From Clostridia bacterium (GTDB lineage Bacteria > Bacillota > Clostridia > Oscillospirales > CAG-272), in assembly GCA_017398585.1 (NCBI GenBank), contig JAFQFS010000045.1:1-51288 (forward strand): DNA of 51,288 nucleotides. Reading direction: 5' to 3'. Position numbers and translations under genes: made by a program. The notes under the pieces are model-generated. The model was given only the letters and a program-made list of their open reading frames with translations. It was not told the DNA's origin and searched no databases. Below, in pieces: positions 16,031 to 24,714 of the stretch (the stretch's first letter is position 1; each line of letters starts with the position of its first letter).

Positions 16031-17221
16031 TTAAACCGTGTAGTTGTCGAAGTAGCCCTGAATCCAGACGATCGGGGTGCCCTTGTCGCCGGAGCCGGAG
16101 GTGAGGTCGCAGAGGGAGCCGATGAGGTCGGTGAGGCGGCGCGGGGTGGTACCCTGAGAAGCCATCTGACCGGTGAGGTCGGAACCCTTGTTGCGGATGG
16201 ATTCGGAGATCGCTGCCTTGAGTTCTTCACCCTTGAGGTCTGCGAAATCGTTGTCTGCGAGGTACTTCAGCTTGATTTCGTTCGGCTGGCCTTCAAGACC
16301 GGAGGTGTAGCCGGGAGCGACAACCGGGTCCGCGAGTTCCCAGATCTTGCCGACGGGATCCTTGAATGCGCCGTCACCGTAGATCATGACTTCGACTTTC
16401 TTGCCGGTAGCGTCACCGACGAGCTTCTGGATGCGTTCGACGATGGGCTGGCAGTCACGCGGGAAAAGCTTGACGGATTCTTCGGTTGCCTTGTTGGAGC
16501 CGAGGAGACCGTAATTTTCGTTGTAGCCGCTGCCGTCAACGGGGGCGGTCAGGATATCGTCGAGACCGAGAACGGTTTCGGCGCCGGAAGCCTTCAGAAG
16601 TCTCTTGGTGCGTGCACGGGAATGGATATCGCAGCAGAGAACATGCTTCGTGTAGTTCAGAATGGTGTGGCAGTCGTTCGCGAAAATTACTTCCGCTTCG
16701 CAGCCGCAGCTTTCGATGAGTTCCTTGTAGTAAGTGATATAGTCTACGCCGGTGAAGGTGTGCAGACGGTAGCCGAAGAGTTCGCGGTACTTGGCTTCGT
16801 CGAGCACATCGCTGTACGGGTTCACACCGGCAGCGTCGATGGCGTCGAGATCGATGAGATGGTTGCCAACTTCGTCGGACGGATAGCTGAGCATGAGATA
16901 AATCTTCTTGAGACCGCCTGCAATGCCCTTGAGGCACATAGCAAAACGGTTCCGGCTGAGAATCGGGAAAATAACGCCGGCAGTGCCTTCGGGGAACTTG
17001 GCACGGATGTCAGCGGAAATCTGTTCAACGGTTGCGTAGTTACCGCAGGCGCGGGCAACGACAGCTTCCGTTACTGCGATAACGTCACGGTCACGGATTT
17101 CAATGTTTTCACTTGCGGCGGCAGCAAGAACGCTGTCAGCAACAATCTGAGCGATATCATCACCGCTGCGGATGATGGGAGCGCGTACGCCGCGGGAAAC
17201 GGTACCGATAAGTCTTTCCAT
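16031..17221 (-). CDS. CofE-like protein (coenzyme F420-0:L-glutamate ligase family)
   Basis: A 396-residue protein with CofE-type sequence. The N-terminus has a strand-turn (GVRAPIIRSGDDIAQIVADSV), an AVTEAVVARACGNYATV segment near residue 50, and YGDGAFKDPVGKIWELADP in the C-terminal half. True CofE adds glutamates to F420-0 and is about 250 residues. Longer relatives occur in Clostridia that do not make F420, so a different amide ligation is likely. ATG at 17221 has AAAGGACG upstream. An upstream in-frame extension of 39 residues crosses the promoter and is rejected. The gene is monocistronic with its own promoter and terminator. Confidence 0.78.
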   Translation of the reverse strand: MERLIGTVSRGVRAPIIRSGDDIAQIVADSVLAAAASENIEIRDRDVIAVTEAVVARACGNYATVEQISADIRAKFPEGTAGVIFPILSRNRFAMCLKGIAGGLKKIYLMLSYPSDEVGNHLIDLDAIDAAGVNPYSDVLDEAKYRELFGYRLHTFTGVDYITYYKELIESCGCEAEVIFANDCHTILNYTKHVLCCDIHSRARTKRLLKASGAETVLGLDDILTAPVDGSGYNENYGLLGSNKATEESVKLFPRDCQPIVERIQKLVGDATGKKVEVMIYGDGAFKDPVGKIWELADPVVAPGYTSGLEGQPNEIKLKYLADNDFADLKGEELKAAISESIRNKGSDLTGQMASQGTTPRRLTDLIGSLCDLTSGSGDKGTPIVWIQGYFDNYTV

Positions 17222-17263
17222 AATAGATCGTCCTTTGTGATAGAATGAAGTTTTCCACACGTT

Positions 17264-17292
17264 ATTATAGCACAGTTTCTGAGAGATATCAA
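17264..17292 (-). promoter_or_regulatory. Promoter of the CofE-like gene
   Basis: TTGATA, 17-nt spacer, TATAAT on the minus strand. Confidence 0.85.
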
Positions 17293-17481
17293 TATGTTTT
17301 TTGCATATTTCAAACGGTGGAATTGGATAAAATTTCATTTATTTACCACCCGGATTTTTGACACCCGCTGCACAGACATACAATACGCTGCGGAGAAGGG
17401 GCACGAGCGATTTTTCTTCCCATTCAAACCAAACGGACGGTTTGAAATCCAAAATTTTTTATGAATAACGCCAAACAACCC
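17293..17481. other. Divergent intergenic region with an inverted repeat
   Basis: This lies between the CofE-like and Hyi-like promoters, within the 363-nt gene-free stretch 17222-17584. TTCAAACC and GGTTTGAA form a perfect 8-bp inverted repeat with an 8-nt gap at 17423-17446, about 35 nt upstream of the Hyi -35 box. It could be a regulator site or a short hairpin. Nothing else is recognised here. Confidence 0.45.
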
Positions 17482-17510
17482 TTGACAAGAACGGACGATT
17501 AGGGTAAAAT
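17482..17510 (+). promoter_or_regulatory. Promoter of the Hyi-like gene
   Basis: TTGACA, 17-nt spacer, TAAAAT. The leader is about 65 nt. Confidence 0.85.
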
Positions 17511-17584
17511 GAAACTGACAACTACGTAAATTTTTCCGTCGTCCGCAGTACGGCGGATTCCTATAGGAAAGGCAGGTATATTCT

Positions 17585-18385
17585 ATGAAATTTTCTGCAG
17601 CAGGCGGCTGGTTCGGCGGCGACTGGTACGAAAGAGTAAAGCAGGGCGGACGTTACGGCTTCAAGGGCGTTGAACAGCTCGGATGGCTCGGTCTCGATTT
17701 CGAACGCGCAAAGAACACTCTCGACGAAAACGGCGTTGTTTCCACCGCGATCGTTATTCAGTCCGAAACCGAAAGCAACATGAAGCTCACCGCATGGGGC
17801 CACGGCATGACCTGGGCGGATTCCCGTCAGGCATTCATCGACTCTTTCCGCGAAAGCGTCAAGGCTGCTCACGCGATGAACGTTCCGAACATCATCGCCA
17901 CCACCGGCAACGAACGTTTCGACGTTTCCCGTGAAGAACAGTTCGATATCTGCGTGGAAACCCTCAAGGAACTCTCCAAGATCGCGGAAGCCGAAGGTAT
18001 CATGATCGTTCTCGAACCCCTGAACGTTCTCGTAAACCATATGGGTTACTACCTCGTAACCACCGAAGAAGCGGTCAAGATGATCAAGGCTGTCGACAGC
18101 CCGAACTGCAAGATTCTGTTTGATATCTATCATCAGCAGATTTCCGAAGGCAACGTTATCCGCAACATCAAGAACAACATCGACCTCATCGGTCACTTCC
18201 ACATCGCGGACAACCCCGGCAGACAGCAGCCCGGTACCGGCGAACTCAACTACACCAAGATCTTCGAAGCAATCCAGGAAACCGGCTACGACCGCTGGCT
18301 CGCATTCGAATGCGGACGCACCGTTGATGTTCCGGATCTCGTTCGTGACATGCACGTTCTTATCGATCCCTTCTCCGACAAGTAA
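17585..18385 (+). CDS. Hydroxypyruvate isomerase-like TIM-barrel protein
   Basis: A 266-residue xylose isomerase-like TIM barrel. The segments VLEPLNVLVNHMGY, LFDIYHQQISEG, GHFHIADNPGRQQPGTGELN and AFECG match the metal-binding and substrate loops of hydroxypyruvate isomerase (Hyi), which interconverts hydroxypyruvate and tartronate semialdehyde. Related members epimerise other small sugars, so the substrate is only suggested. AAAGGCAGG precedes ATG. Codon use is highly regular and the promoter is strong, which suggests high expression. It is monocistronic and followed by a terminator. Confidence 0.85.
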   Translation: MKFSAAGGWFGGDWYERVKQGGRYGFKGVEQLGWLGLDFERAKNTLDENGVVSTAIVIQSETESNMKLTAWGHGMTWADSRQAFIDSFRESVKAAHAMNVPNIIATTGNERFDVSREEQFDICVETLKELSKIAEAEGIMIVLEPLNVLVNHMGYYLVTTEEAVKMIKAVDSPNCKILFDIYHQQISEGNVIRNIKNNIDLIGHFHIADNPGRQQPGTGELNYTKIFEAIQETGYDRWLAFECGRTVDVPDLVRDMHVLIDPFSDK

Positions 18386-18415
18386 TTTCGGAAAAACATC
18401 TTTTGTTCTCTCTTT

Positions 18416-18444
18416 CATAACCGGACGATCTCTGTCCGGTTATG
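18416..18444 (+). terminator. Terminator of the Hyi-like gene
   Basis: CATAACCGGAC pairs perfectly with GTCCGGTTATG, followed by TTGTTTT. Confidence 0.9.
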
Positions 18445-18524
18445 TTGTTTTCGTAAGACTTTGTTTATATTTTATAAATATAAAAATCTATATTGATTCA
18501 TTTGTTTTTGAAGTTTTGTTGTAA

Positions 18525-20312
18525 ATGAAAAAATTTTTTATCGTCTTTTCGGGATTTCTCACAGCACTCCTTCTGACTGTGGCGGTTTCCGCAATCGAGA
18601 CGCATACAGTTTCTCCCTACCGGGACACGATCCGGAATTACGACGGTGTGTTTGTGACTCTCTATGAGGCTATGGTGTCCGGTGCCGAATCCGCCGATCT
18701 TTCTCCCTATAAAATTGATACCAAAGACATCGGACAGGTCTACAGCGACGTCATTCTCGCCAGCCCGGAGCTGTTCTATATGGACAACACCGTCACGTAT
18801 TTCTATAATTCGCGGGAACAGGTGACCAGTGTGGAGTTCAACTACCGAATGGAACCGGAGGAGCGTGGGGCGGCCCTGCAGATGTATGAACGGGAAGTGG
18901 ATTATATCGTTTCGCTTGTGGATCCGGCGATGTCGGAGGCGGAAAAAGCCTTGTTTGTGCACGATTATCTGCTTGCGTCGTATTCCTATGATACGGACGT
19001 CGCCAATTTTGATGCGCTGTCCCTTTTCAGGGAACGTAGCGGCGTCTGTCAGGCGTATTCGCTTGCCTATATGGCGGTGCTGCGCGAACTGGGGATGGAT
19101 GCCGTGATGGTTACGAGCGATGAAATGAATCACGCGTGGAACCTTGTCGAGGTGGACGGAACGTGGTATCACGTGGATCTGTCATTTGACGATCCGTCGC
19201 CCGACCGGATGGGACGCGTTCTGCATGAGAATTTTCTGCTTGACGACGAAGGGATCCGAAATACCCCGACGCCGCATTACGGATGGAAAAGCTCGGTGCG
19301 GTGTCTGTCCGCTTCGTTCAAGAAAGCGATCTGGCACGGTGTGACGTCAAGGATGATCCGCCTGAACGGACAGTGGTACTATATCGATCCCGGAACGATG
19401 TCTCTCGCCGTGTCGGCATTTGACGGCTCCGGACGGGCGGATGTCTACCGGTTCCGGAACCGGTGGATGACGTCTTTCGCGGATTCTTCGTATTACGTCG
19501 GTGTGTTCTCGGGACTCTCCGAATGTCTCGGGTATCTTTTCATCAATACGCCGTACGATATCATTATCTACAGTCCAGGAACGGGGCATGCGAATGTATA
19601 TCTGGAATATACGGACGAGCAGAAAATTTTCGGTTCGACGATTTACAAGTATACGCTGGAATATTTTATCGCGGATTCTCCGGAAGGGGAACGGGGATAT
19701 ACGAAAACGTTTGAAATCACGGGATTTGAAGAGGAAGACTTCGGAAAAGAACTTCCGTTTGACGACGTTCTCCGCCTGGATACGTATTATGCCTCGGTAA
19801 AGTTTGTTTATGACCGCGGACTGTTCCGCGGGGTATCGGAAACGAAGTTCGCGCCGGATGCGTATCTGACCCGTGCAATGTTCGTGACGGTTCTCGGACG
19901 TCTCTGCGGTGTGGACGAGTCGCTGTATGCCGACCGTTCCTTTGTAGATGTGGAAAGAGGGCAGTGGTACAGTCCGTATGTCGAATGGGCGGCGGATACG
20001 GGGATCGTGAACGGCGTGGGCGACAACCGGTTCGATCCGCTCGGCGAGCTGACGCACGAGCAGATGTACAAAATTGTCGCGATGTGCGGCGACTATCTGG
20101 ATGCCGGGACGCCGGATATTTCCGGTGCGCTGATTCTGTATGAGGACCGTGCGAAAATCTCCGACTGGGCGTTTGAAAGCGTTGCGTACTGCAAAGTCAA
20201 CGACCTGATCGGGGAGAACTTTGCACATAAGATTTATCCGGCTTCCAAGGCCACCCGTGCGGAAGCGGCGGATATCATCAGCCGATTCGCGATCCTGTGC
20301 GGAAAGGTATAA
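18525..20312 (+). CDS. Secreted transglutaminase-like protein with SLH domains
   Basis: A 595-residue exported protein. A signal peptide ends near VSA (about residue 22). A transglutaminase/protease-like domain follows, with the Cys-His-Asp triad in GVCQAYS (Cys near 175), NHAWN (His near 202) and VDLSFDD (Asp near 218). After a beta-rich middle, two or three S-layer homology repeats occupy residues about 425-590 (FAPDAYLTRAMFVTVLGRL; WYSPYVEWAADTGIVNGVG), which would bind cell-wall polymer. It has no Shine-Dalgarno; the 70 nt upstream are AT-rich. The lipoprotein gene starts 6 nt after its stop, so the pair is likely one surface-associated unit. Confidence 0.85.
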   Translation: MKKFFIVFSGFLTALLLTVAVSAIETHTVSPYRDTIRNYDGVFVTLYEAMVSGAESADLSPYKIDTKDIGQVYSDVILASPELFYMDNTVTYFYNSREQVTSVEFNYRMEPEERGAALQMYEREVDYIVSLVDPAMSEAEKALFVHDYLLASYSYDTDVANFDALSLFRERSGVCQAYSLAYMAVLRELGMDAVMVTSDEMNHAWNLVEVDGTWYHVDLSFDDPSPDRMGRVLHENFLLDDEGIRNTPTPHYGWKSSVRCLSASFKKAIWHGVTSRMIRLNGQWYYIDPGTMSLAVSAFDGSGRADVYRFRNRWMTSFADSSYYVGVFSGLSECLGYLFINTPYDIIIYSPGTGHANVYLEYTDEQKIFGSTIYKYTLEYFIADSPEGERGYTKTFEITGFEEEDFGKELPFDDVLRLDTYYASVKFVYDRGLFRGVSETKFAPDAYLTRAMFVTVLGRLCGVDESLYADRSFVDVERGQWYSPYVEWAADTGIVNGVGDNRFDPLGELTHEQMYKIVAMCGDYLDAGTPDISGALILYEDRAKISDWAFESVAYCKVNDLIGENFAHKIYPASKATRAEAADIISRFAILCGKV

Positions 20313-20318
20313 AAATCT

Positions 20319-21599
20319 GTGAATACGAGGTTCTATCATTTGAATATCAAGAAAAAATTGCTGATGCTGCTGGCGGCGGGAATGGTGCTGACCTCTCTGA
20401 CCGCATGCACCGGAGAAGTAATTCCCGAAGAAACATCGTTTGCGGGAACGCCGGAAACGACCGTGAATCCGTACCGCACCGACCGGGAGATCCGGAAGGA
20501 TTACGAATCCATCGAGATTGCGGGGGAACACGACGTACGGATCCTGTTCGTCAACGCAGGACGTGCGGACTCCATTCTGATCGAAGCGGATGGCGTGCAT
20601 TATATGATCGACACCGGTGAGGAAACATCCGTGCCGAAGATTCTGGCGGCGCTTGATTATTTTGAAGTTGAACGGCTCGAAGGGGTTTTTATGACCCATT
20701 CGAACAACGACCACATCAGCGGTCTGCCGATGATTGCGGACTACTGTGAGGTCGGCGCGTGCTACACGGCCGCGATCGCCACGGAGATGACGAAAATGCA
20801 GAATGTCATCGAAAAGGCGTCGCTGGAGCAGACCCTGCTCGAGCCGGGGCAGGTGATCGAGATTTCCGAAGGGCTTTATTTTGAAGTCCTCGGACCGATC
20901 CGCTACAACCCGCTCGATGACAACGACAATTCGCTCGTCCTCCGCATGACGGTGAACGGAAAAACGGTCCTGTTCGCGGGCGACATGCAGCACGATGAAG
21001 AAAAAACGCTCATGCGTGCCGGATTCGACCTGCGCTGTGATCTTCTGAAGGTCGGCAACCACGGTCATAAGGACGCGACTTCCGTTTCGTTCATGGAGGA
21101 GACGTCGCCGGACTACGCCATCATCACGACCGACCGCACGGTGGACGAAAATACCGCGCACAAGAGCATCCGGAAGGGGCTTGAGGACGTGGGGGCGGAA
21201 GTTCTCATCACGGACGAATACGACCTCGGCATCCTCTGCGAGATCGCGCACGACGGCACGATCACGCTGGAAAACGCCGTCTGGGGTCATGTATCCGACG
21301 ACGTTGAATTTGTTTCGATTTCCAAGGCGGATCAGACCGTCGTTCTCCGCAACAACGGCAGCGAAGACCTTGACCTGTCCCGCTGGTTCATCGTGTCCGA
21401 GCGCGGCGGTGAACTGTTCATGTTCCCGGAAGGCTCCGTGATCGCCGCAGATGACGAAGTGACCGTCGCCTGCAACGACTACAAGGGTGACGCCGACTTC
21501 AAATGGGGCGACGCCAAAGTCTGGAACAAAAACAAGGACGACAACGGCGTCCTCATCGACCGCCACGGCAACGTGATCGACGAGATGTTAAGTGAATAA
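20319..21599 (+). CDS. MBL-fold hydrolase lipoprotein with a lamin-tail domain
   Basis: A 426-residue lipoprotein with lipobox LTAC (Cys30). Residues about 70-300 are a metallo-beta-lactamase fold of the ComEC-associated type, with THSNNDHISG as the metal motif (Asn replaces the second His of HxHxDH) and FAGDMQHDEE and GNHGHKD further on. Residues about 330-426 form a lamin-tail domain (VVLRNNGSEDLDLSRWFIVS). This combination is known in extracellular nuclease-like proteins. A GTG start follows GGAAAGG by 11 nt. It lies 6 nt after the transglutaminase-SLH gene. A role in extracellular DNA or phosphoester hydrolysis is inference. Confidence 0.83.
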   Translation: MNTRFYHLNIKKKLLMLLAAGMVLTSLTACTGEVIPEETSFAGTPETTVNPYRTDREIRKDYESIEIAGEHDVRILFVNAGRADSILIEADGVHYMIDTGEETSVPKILAALDYFEVERLEGVFMTHSNNDHISGLPMIADYCEVGACYTAAIATEMTKMQNVIEKASLEQTLLEPGQVIEISEGLYFEVLGPIRYNPLDDNDNSLVLRMTVNGKTVLFAGDMQHDEEKTLMRAGFDLRCDLLKVGNHGHKDATSVSFMEETSPDYAIITTDRTVDENTAHKSIRKGLEDVGAEVLITDEYDLGILCEIAHDGTITLENAVWGHVSDDVEFVSISKADQTVVLRNNGSEDLDLSRWFIVSERGGELFMFPEGSVIAADDEVTVACNDYKGDADFKWGDAKVWNKNKDDNGVLIDRHGNVIDEMLSE

Positions 21600-21603
21600 C
21601 ATG

Positions 21604-21845
21604 GAGTTTTTCGGGGAAAACCTTTTCCTTAAAAAGGTTTTCCCCGAACCCCTTTCCAAAACCTTTTCGGACAAGAGGACATACAAAGAAAGTGCGGATT
21701 TGGCGCAACGGAATTGCTGTAAAGTTTACAGCCGTTCTGTTTCTACAAATCTGCACTTTCTTTATCTATATTTATAGTCGGAAAGTTTTTGAGGATGGGG
21801 TCCGGGGAAGGAACTTTTTTTAAAAAGTTCCTTCCCCGGAAAACT
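21604..21845. repeat. Composite hairpin repeat 1 (two opposed units and a central hairpin)
   Basis: A left unit pairs CGGGGAAAACCTTTT (21612-21626) with 21632-21646. A right unit pairs a perfect 19-bp stem, 21801-21819 with 21822-21840 (GGGGAAGGAAC/GTTCCTTCCCC). The centre has an 18-bp stem at 21685-21702 and 21746-21763 (AAAGAAAGTGCGGATTTG), enclosing a palindrome, CTGTAAAGTTTACAG. The outer arms, AACCCCTTTCC and GGATGGGGT, are partly complementary. It sits between convergent genes, where the central hairpin could act as a terminator. Confidence 0.88.
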
Positions 21846-22777
21846 CAATTCCCCATAATCTCCACCAGCACGTCCGCGATGACGGCGTGACCGGTTTTGT
21901 TCGGGTGCGGGTCGACGGCGTTCGGGTCGAACGTGTCGCCGGATTCGACGGGAGTAGCACAGACGAGGCGGGCGGCTTTGCCTTCGAAGGCGGTGTAGAC
22001 GTCCGCGACGGTGTAGTCGTGATCGTCCGCGAGGTCACGGATGACATCGTTCATCTGCGTGACGGAGGAGTCGGACAGTGCGGCGAAGTTGACGGGCATT
22101 GCGCCGCCCCAGTCGAGGGTGACGTTCACGGCACCGTAGGGATTGTAGCAGGTGAGAAAGAGGATCTCGCAGTCTTCGTTCGACGCGCGGATGTTCGCAA
22201 TGATCTGCGGGATGTCCTTACGGAGCTGTTCCACTCCTTCGGCAACGTCCGCGTTGAACTTCCGGAACGCCTCGGAGACATCGTCGGAGGTCAGTTCGGT
22301 CGAGGGGTTCCGCTTGAAGTCGGTGCAGGTGTTCAGAAACGTGAAGGCGTCGCCGAGAAAATTGTTCGCGCCGATGCTGATTGAGACATAGTCGGCATCC
22401 GCGAGGGCTTCGGGAATCGCGGGGTTTTTTGTGATGTACGAGACAAGTTCGGTGCTGTCCTGCCCGTCCACTCCGAAGTTGTATGCGAGACCGGACGCGA
22501 TTCCGTCTGCGGTGATCCGGTCGGCGGCGAGGGTACTGTATGCTTCTTTTTTCGGATTGGCAAGACCGTAGCCGCGCGCGATGGAATCCCCCAGGGAGAC
22601 AAGCACACATTCGGTTTCGGGGTCCGGTGCGGATGCGGGTTCCGACGGTTCGGGGACGGTTTCTTCTATTGCGGGATGATTCGGTTCAGAGGTTTCCGGT
22701 TCGGTGGGGAGTTCTTCCGTTCTGCCGCAGGCGGTGAACAGAAGGAGAAACAGGAGGGGGAAAAGCAATTTTTTCAT
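21845..22777 (-). CDS. SGNH/GDSL hydrolase lipoprotein
   Basis: A 310-residue lipoprotein with lipobox FTAC (Cys17) and a Pro/Glu/Thr-rich linker. The SGNH core shows SLGDSIARGYG (nucleophile Ser), a Gly residue in FGVDGQDS, IGANNF (Asn), and DPHPNKTGH (catalytic Asp and His). It is probably an esterase or acetylesterase at the cell surface. It begins 3 nt after the GH127 gene and lacks its own Shine-Dalgarno, so translation is likely coupled. Pairing with an arabinofuranosidase suggests deacylation of plant or microbial glycans. Confidence 0.88.
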   Translation of the reverse strand: MKKLLFPLLFLLLFTACGRTEELPTEPETSEPNHPAIEETVPEPSEPASAPDPETECVLVSLGDSIARGYGLANPKKEAYSTLAADRITADGIASGLAYNFGVDGQDSTELVSYITKNPAIPEALADADYVSISIGANNFLGDAFTFLNTCTDFKRNPSTELTSDDVSEAFRKFNADVAEGVEQLRKDIPQIIANIRASNEDCEILFLTCYNPYGAVNVTLDWGGAMPVNFAALSDSSVTQMNDVIRDLADDHDYTVADVYTAFEGKAARLVCATPVESGDTFDPNAVDPHPNKTGHAVIADVLVEIMGN

Positions 22778-22780
22778 AGG

Positions 22781-24667
22781 TTAATCCAGAATAAAATAAG
22801 TGTGATATTTTCTGCCGTGGACGGCGTAAATCGGCCGGAACGTGTATCCCGCGCCGGTGACGGTGAGACTGCTGTTTTCGATGGATGCCGTGAATACGGC
22901 CTCTGCCGGAAGATGCAGGTAGCCGTCCGTGTCGTCGCAGGTGACAAGGACGAACGGGCCGTACATCAGCGCGCCGACCGTCATCTTCGGGGTTTTATCG
23001 AGGGTTTCGGCGGTATCGTCCGGCTTTTTGTCGCCGTGGTAGTGGGTGTTTTTGTTTACCATGTATGCGTCGTAATCGCTCAGCCGGTCGGGAAGGAGTT
23101 CGAACCGTGCGGCAAAATCGAAGCATACGTCAATGGTAACCGTTTCGCCGCAGCCGCATTCAACGACGGCGTACCGCCCGTGGATTTCCGCGGGTTTTCC
23201 ATTCACGTGGAACGGAGTGTTCCCGCACCATGCGGGGATACGGAACTTTACGACGGTGTCACGGTGTGCGGAAACGGTGATTTTCCCACAGGATCCGGGG
23301 AACGGAACGTCGATCTTAACGAACACGTCATCCGCATCGAGGGCAGAAGGGATGTACTGGTTCACGTAGACGGTCTCGTCCTTGATGAAATAGATGCAGT
23401 CACCGTATTTGACGTGGTTTTCCATGCCGGTGCCGTGGCAGCAGGTGAAGCTGTGATAGTTGTCGGTGTAGTATTTTTCAACACCGGGACCGATCGGGAG
23501 CATATAGGTCACGCCGTTGGTCATATGCTTTGTGATTTCCGGATTGCGGGACGCGAGAATGTGGTTGACCAGCCCGCGTTCGATGTAATCCATGTAATCC
23601 GCACGTTCGGGAGCGAGGGAGTACAGTTCGCGTGCGATCTTGATGAGGTTGTACGTTGCGCAGGTTTCGCAGTTTGTGTCGCTCTTGATGAAGTGCGCGA
23701 GGAGATCCGGTTCGCGGAAGCATTCGCCCTGTCCGACGCCGCCGATGGCGTACATGTGGTGCTTTGTCACGATGTCGAAGAAGTTCTGTGCGATCTGTAG
23801 GTAGGTTTCATCGCCGGATGCACGGTATTCCATAAGCGCGCCCATGATCTGCGGGATGTGCTGGTTCGCGTGCAGATGCTTGATGGTGTCGGTACCTTCC
23901 GCGAGTCCGGGGAAGATGTTCACATTGTCGAACATTTTCGCGCCGGCGAGGAAGGTTTTATCCCCTGTCAGCAGGGCGAGACGGGCGAGGGATTCGTTCA
24001 TGCCGCCGAATTCGCCGGCAATGTACATTTTCCACATCTTCGCACGGTGTTCCGCCGTGAGAGGGGAGAGGCGGTCGATGACCCAGCGTCCGATGCCGGA
24101 GGCGGTGTCGAGCGCGGTCCCGTTTCCGGTACGTTCGTAGGCTTCGAGGAGTCCGGCGAGGATTTTGTGGAGGGTATAGTACGGCGCCCAGATTTTCGCG
24201 TACGGCGTGAACTGTTCGAGAAGGGCGAACTGGTCGGGAGAGTACGCGGACAGGAACCCTTCACCCCAGACGGAGGGATCGCGGCTCCACTTTTCCTGCG
24301 CGCAGTCGTCGGGCGTGCAGGCGGTCACGAATTCGTGCGGGACGCCCTTCGACTTGAGCTGGAGACGGCGCAGTTCGCCGACCATATAGTCGAGTTTGGT
24401 TTTATAGAGGTCGTCACCGGTCGAGGTGTAGGCAAGCGCGAGGGCGGAGAGAAAATGTCCGGTGGAGTGACCGCGGAGGAGACCGTCGGGAGCGTCCCAG
24501 CCGTAGACTGGTTCGCAGGACGGCTCTTCGCCGAATGCGGCACGGAAGTTGTACAGCATACGGTCGCAGTCGAGTTCCGCGAGGTAGCGGAGGTCGCCCG
24601 CGAAGTTGACGGAGAAGGCGTTTCCACCGTCGATGGTGATGCAGGAGAGGGAAGGATAGGTGTTCAT
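22781..24667 (-). CDS. GH127 beta-L-arabinofuranosidase-like protein (DUF1680)
   Basis: A 628-residue protein with an (alpha/alpha)6 barrel and C-terminal beta domains. The GH127 zinc/cysteine active site is visible: NCETC near residues 333-337 (metal Glu and Cys) and TCCHGTGMENH near 408-418, containing the nucleophile Cys and its neighbour. These correspond to Glu338, Cys340, Cys417 and Cys418 of HypBA1. GHSTGHFLSALALAY is also typical. The expected reaction is release of beta-L-arabinofuranose. No signal peptide is present, so it acts on imported oligosaccharides. AAAGGA lies 12 nt before ATG. It is the second gene of a three-gene operon. Confidence 0.92.
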   Translation of the reverse strand: MNTYPSLSCITIDGGNAFSVNFAGDLRYLAELDCDRMLYNFRAAFGEEPSCEPVYGWDAPDGLLRGHSTGHFLSALALAYTSTGDDLYKTKLDYMVGELRRLQLKSKGVPHEFVTACTPDDCAQEKWSRDPSVWGEGFLSAYSPDQFALLEQFTPYAKIWAPYYTLHKILAGLLEAYERTGNGTALDTASGIGRWVIDRLSPLTAEHRAKMWKMYIAGEFGGMNESLARLALLTGDKTFLAGAKMFDNVNIFPGLAEGTDTIKHLHANQHIPQIMGALMEYRASGDETYLQIAQNFFDIVTKHHMYAIGGVGQGECFREPDLLAHFIKSDTNCETCATYNLIKIARELYSLAPERADYMDYIERGLVNHILASRNPEITKHMTNGVTYMLPIGPGVEKYYTDNYHSFTCCHGTGMENHVKYGDCIYFIKDETVYVNQYIPSALDADDVFVKIDVPFPGSCGKITVSAHRDTVVKFRIPAWCGNTPFHVNGKPAEIHGRYAVVECGCGETVTIDVCFDFAARFELLPDRLSDYDAYMVNKNTHYHGDKKPDDTAETLDKTPKMTVGALMYGPFVLVTCDDTDGYLHLPAEAVFTASIENSSLTVTGAGYTFRPIYAVHGRKYHTYFILD

Positions 24668-24714
24668 TCTATAGGAATCCTTTCGGTGATTATATGAAGA
24701 ACGGTTGGCTTTTT

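Noticed and set aside
19347-21566. Very long open frame of 739 codons antisense to the transglutaminase-SLH and MBL/lamin-tail genes
   Set aside because: It mirrors two genes with clear domains and signal peptides. Its predicted product is rich in Arg, His, Val and Asp with no recognisable fold, which is expected when GC-rich codons are read on the opposite strand.
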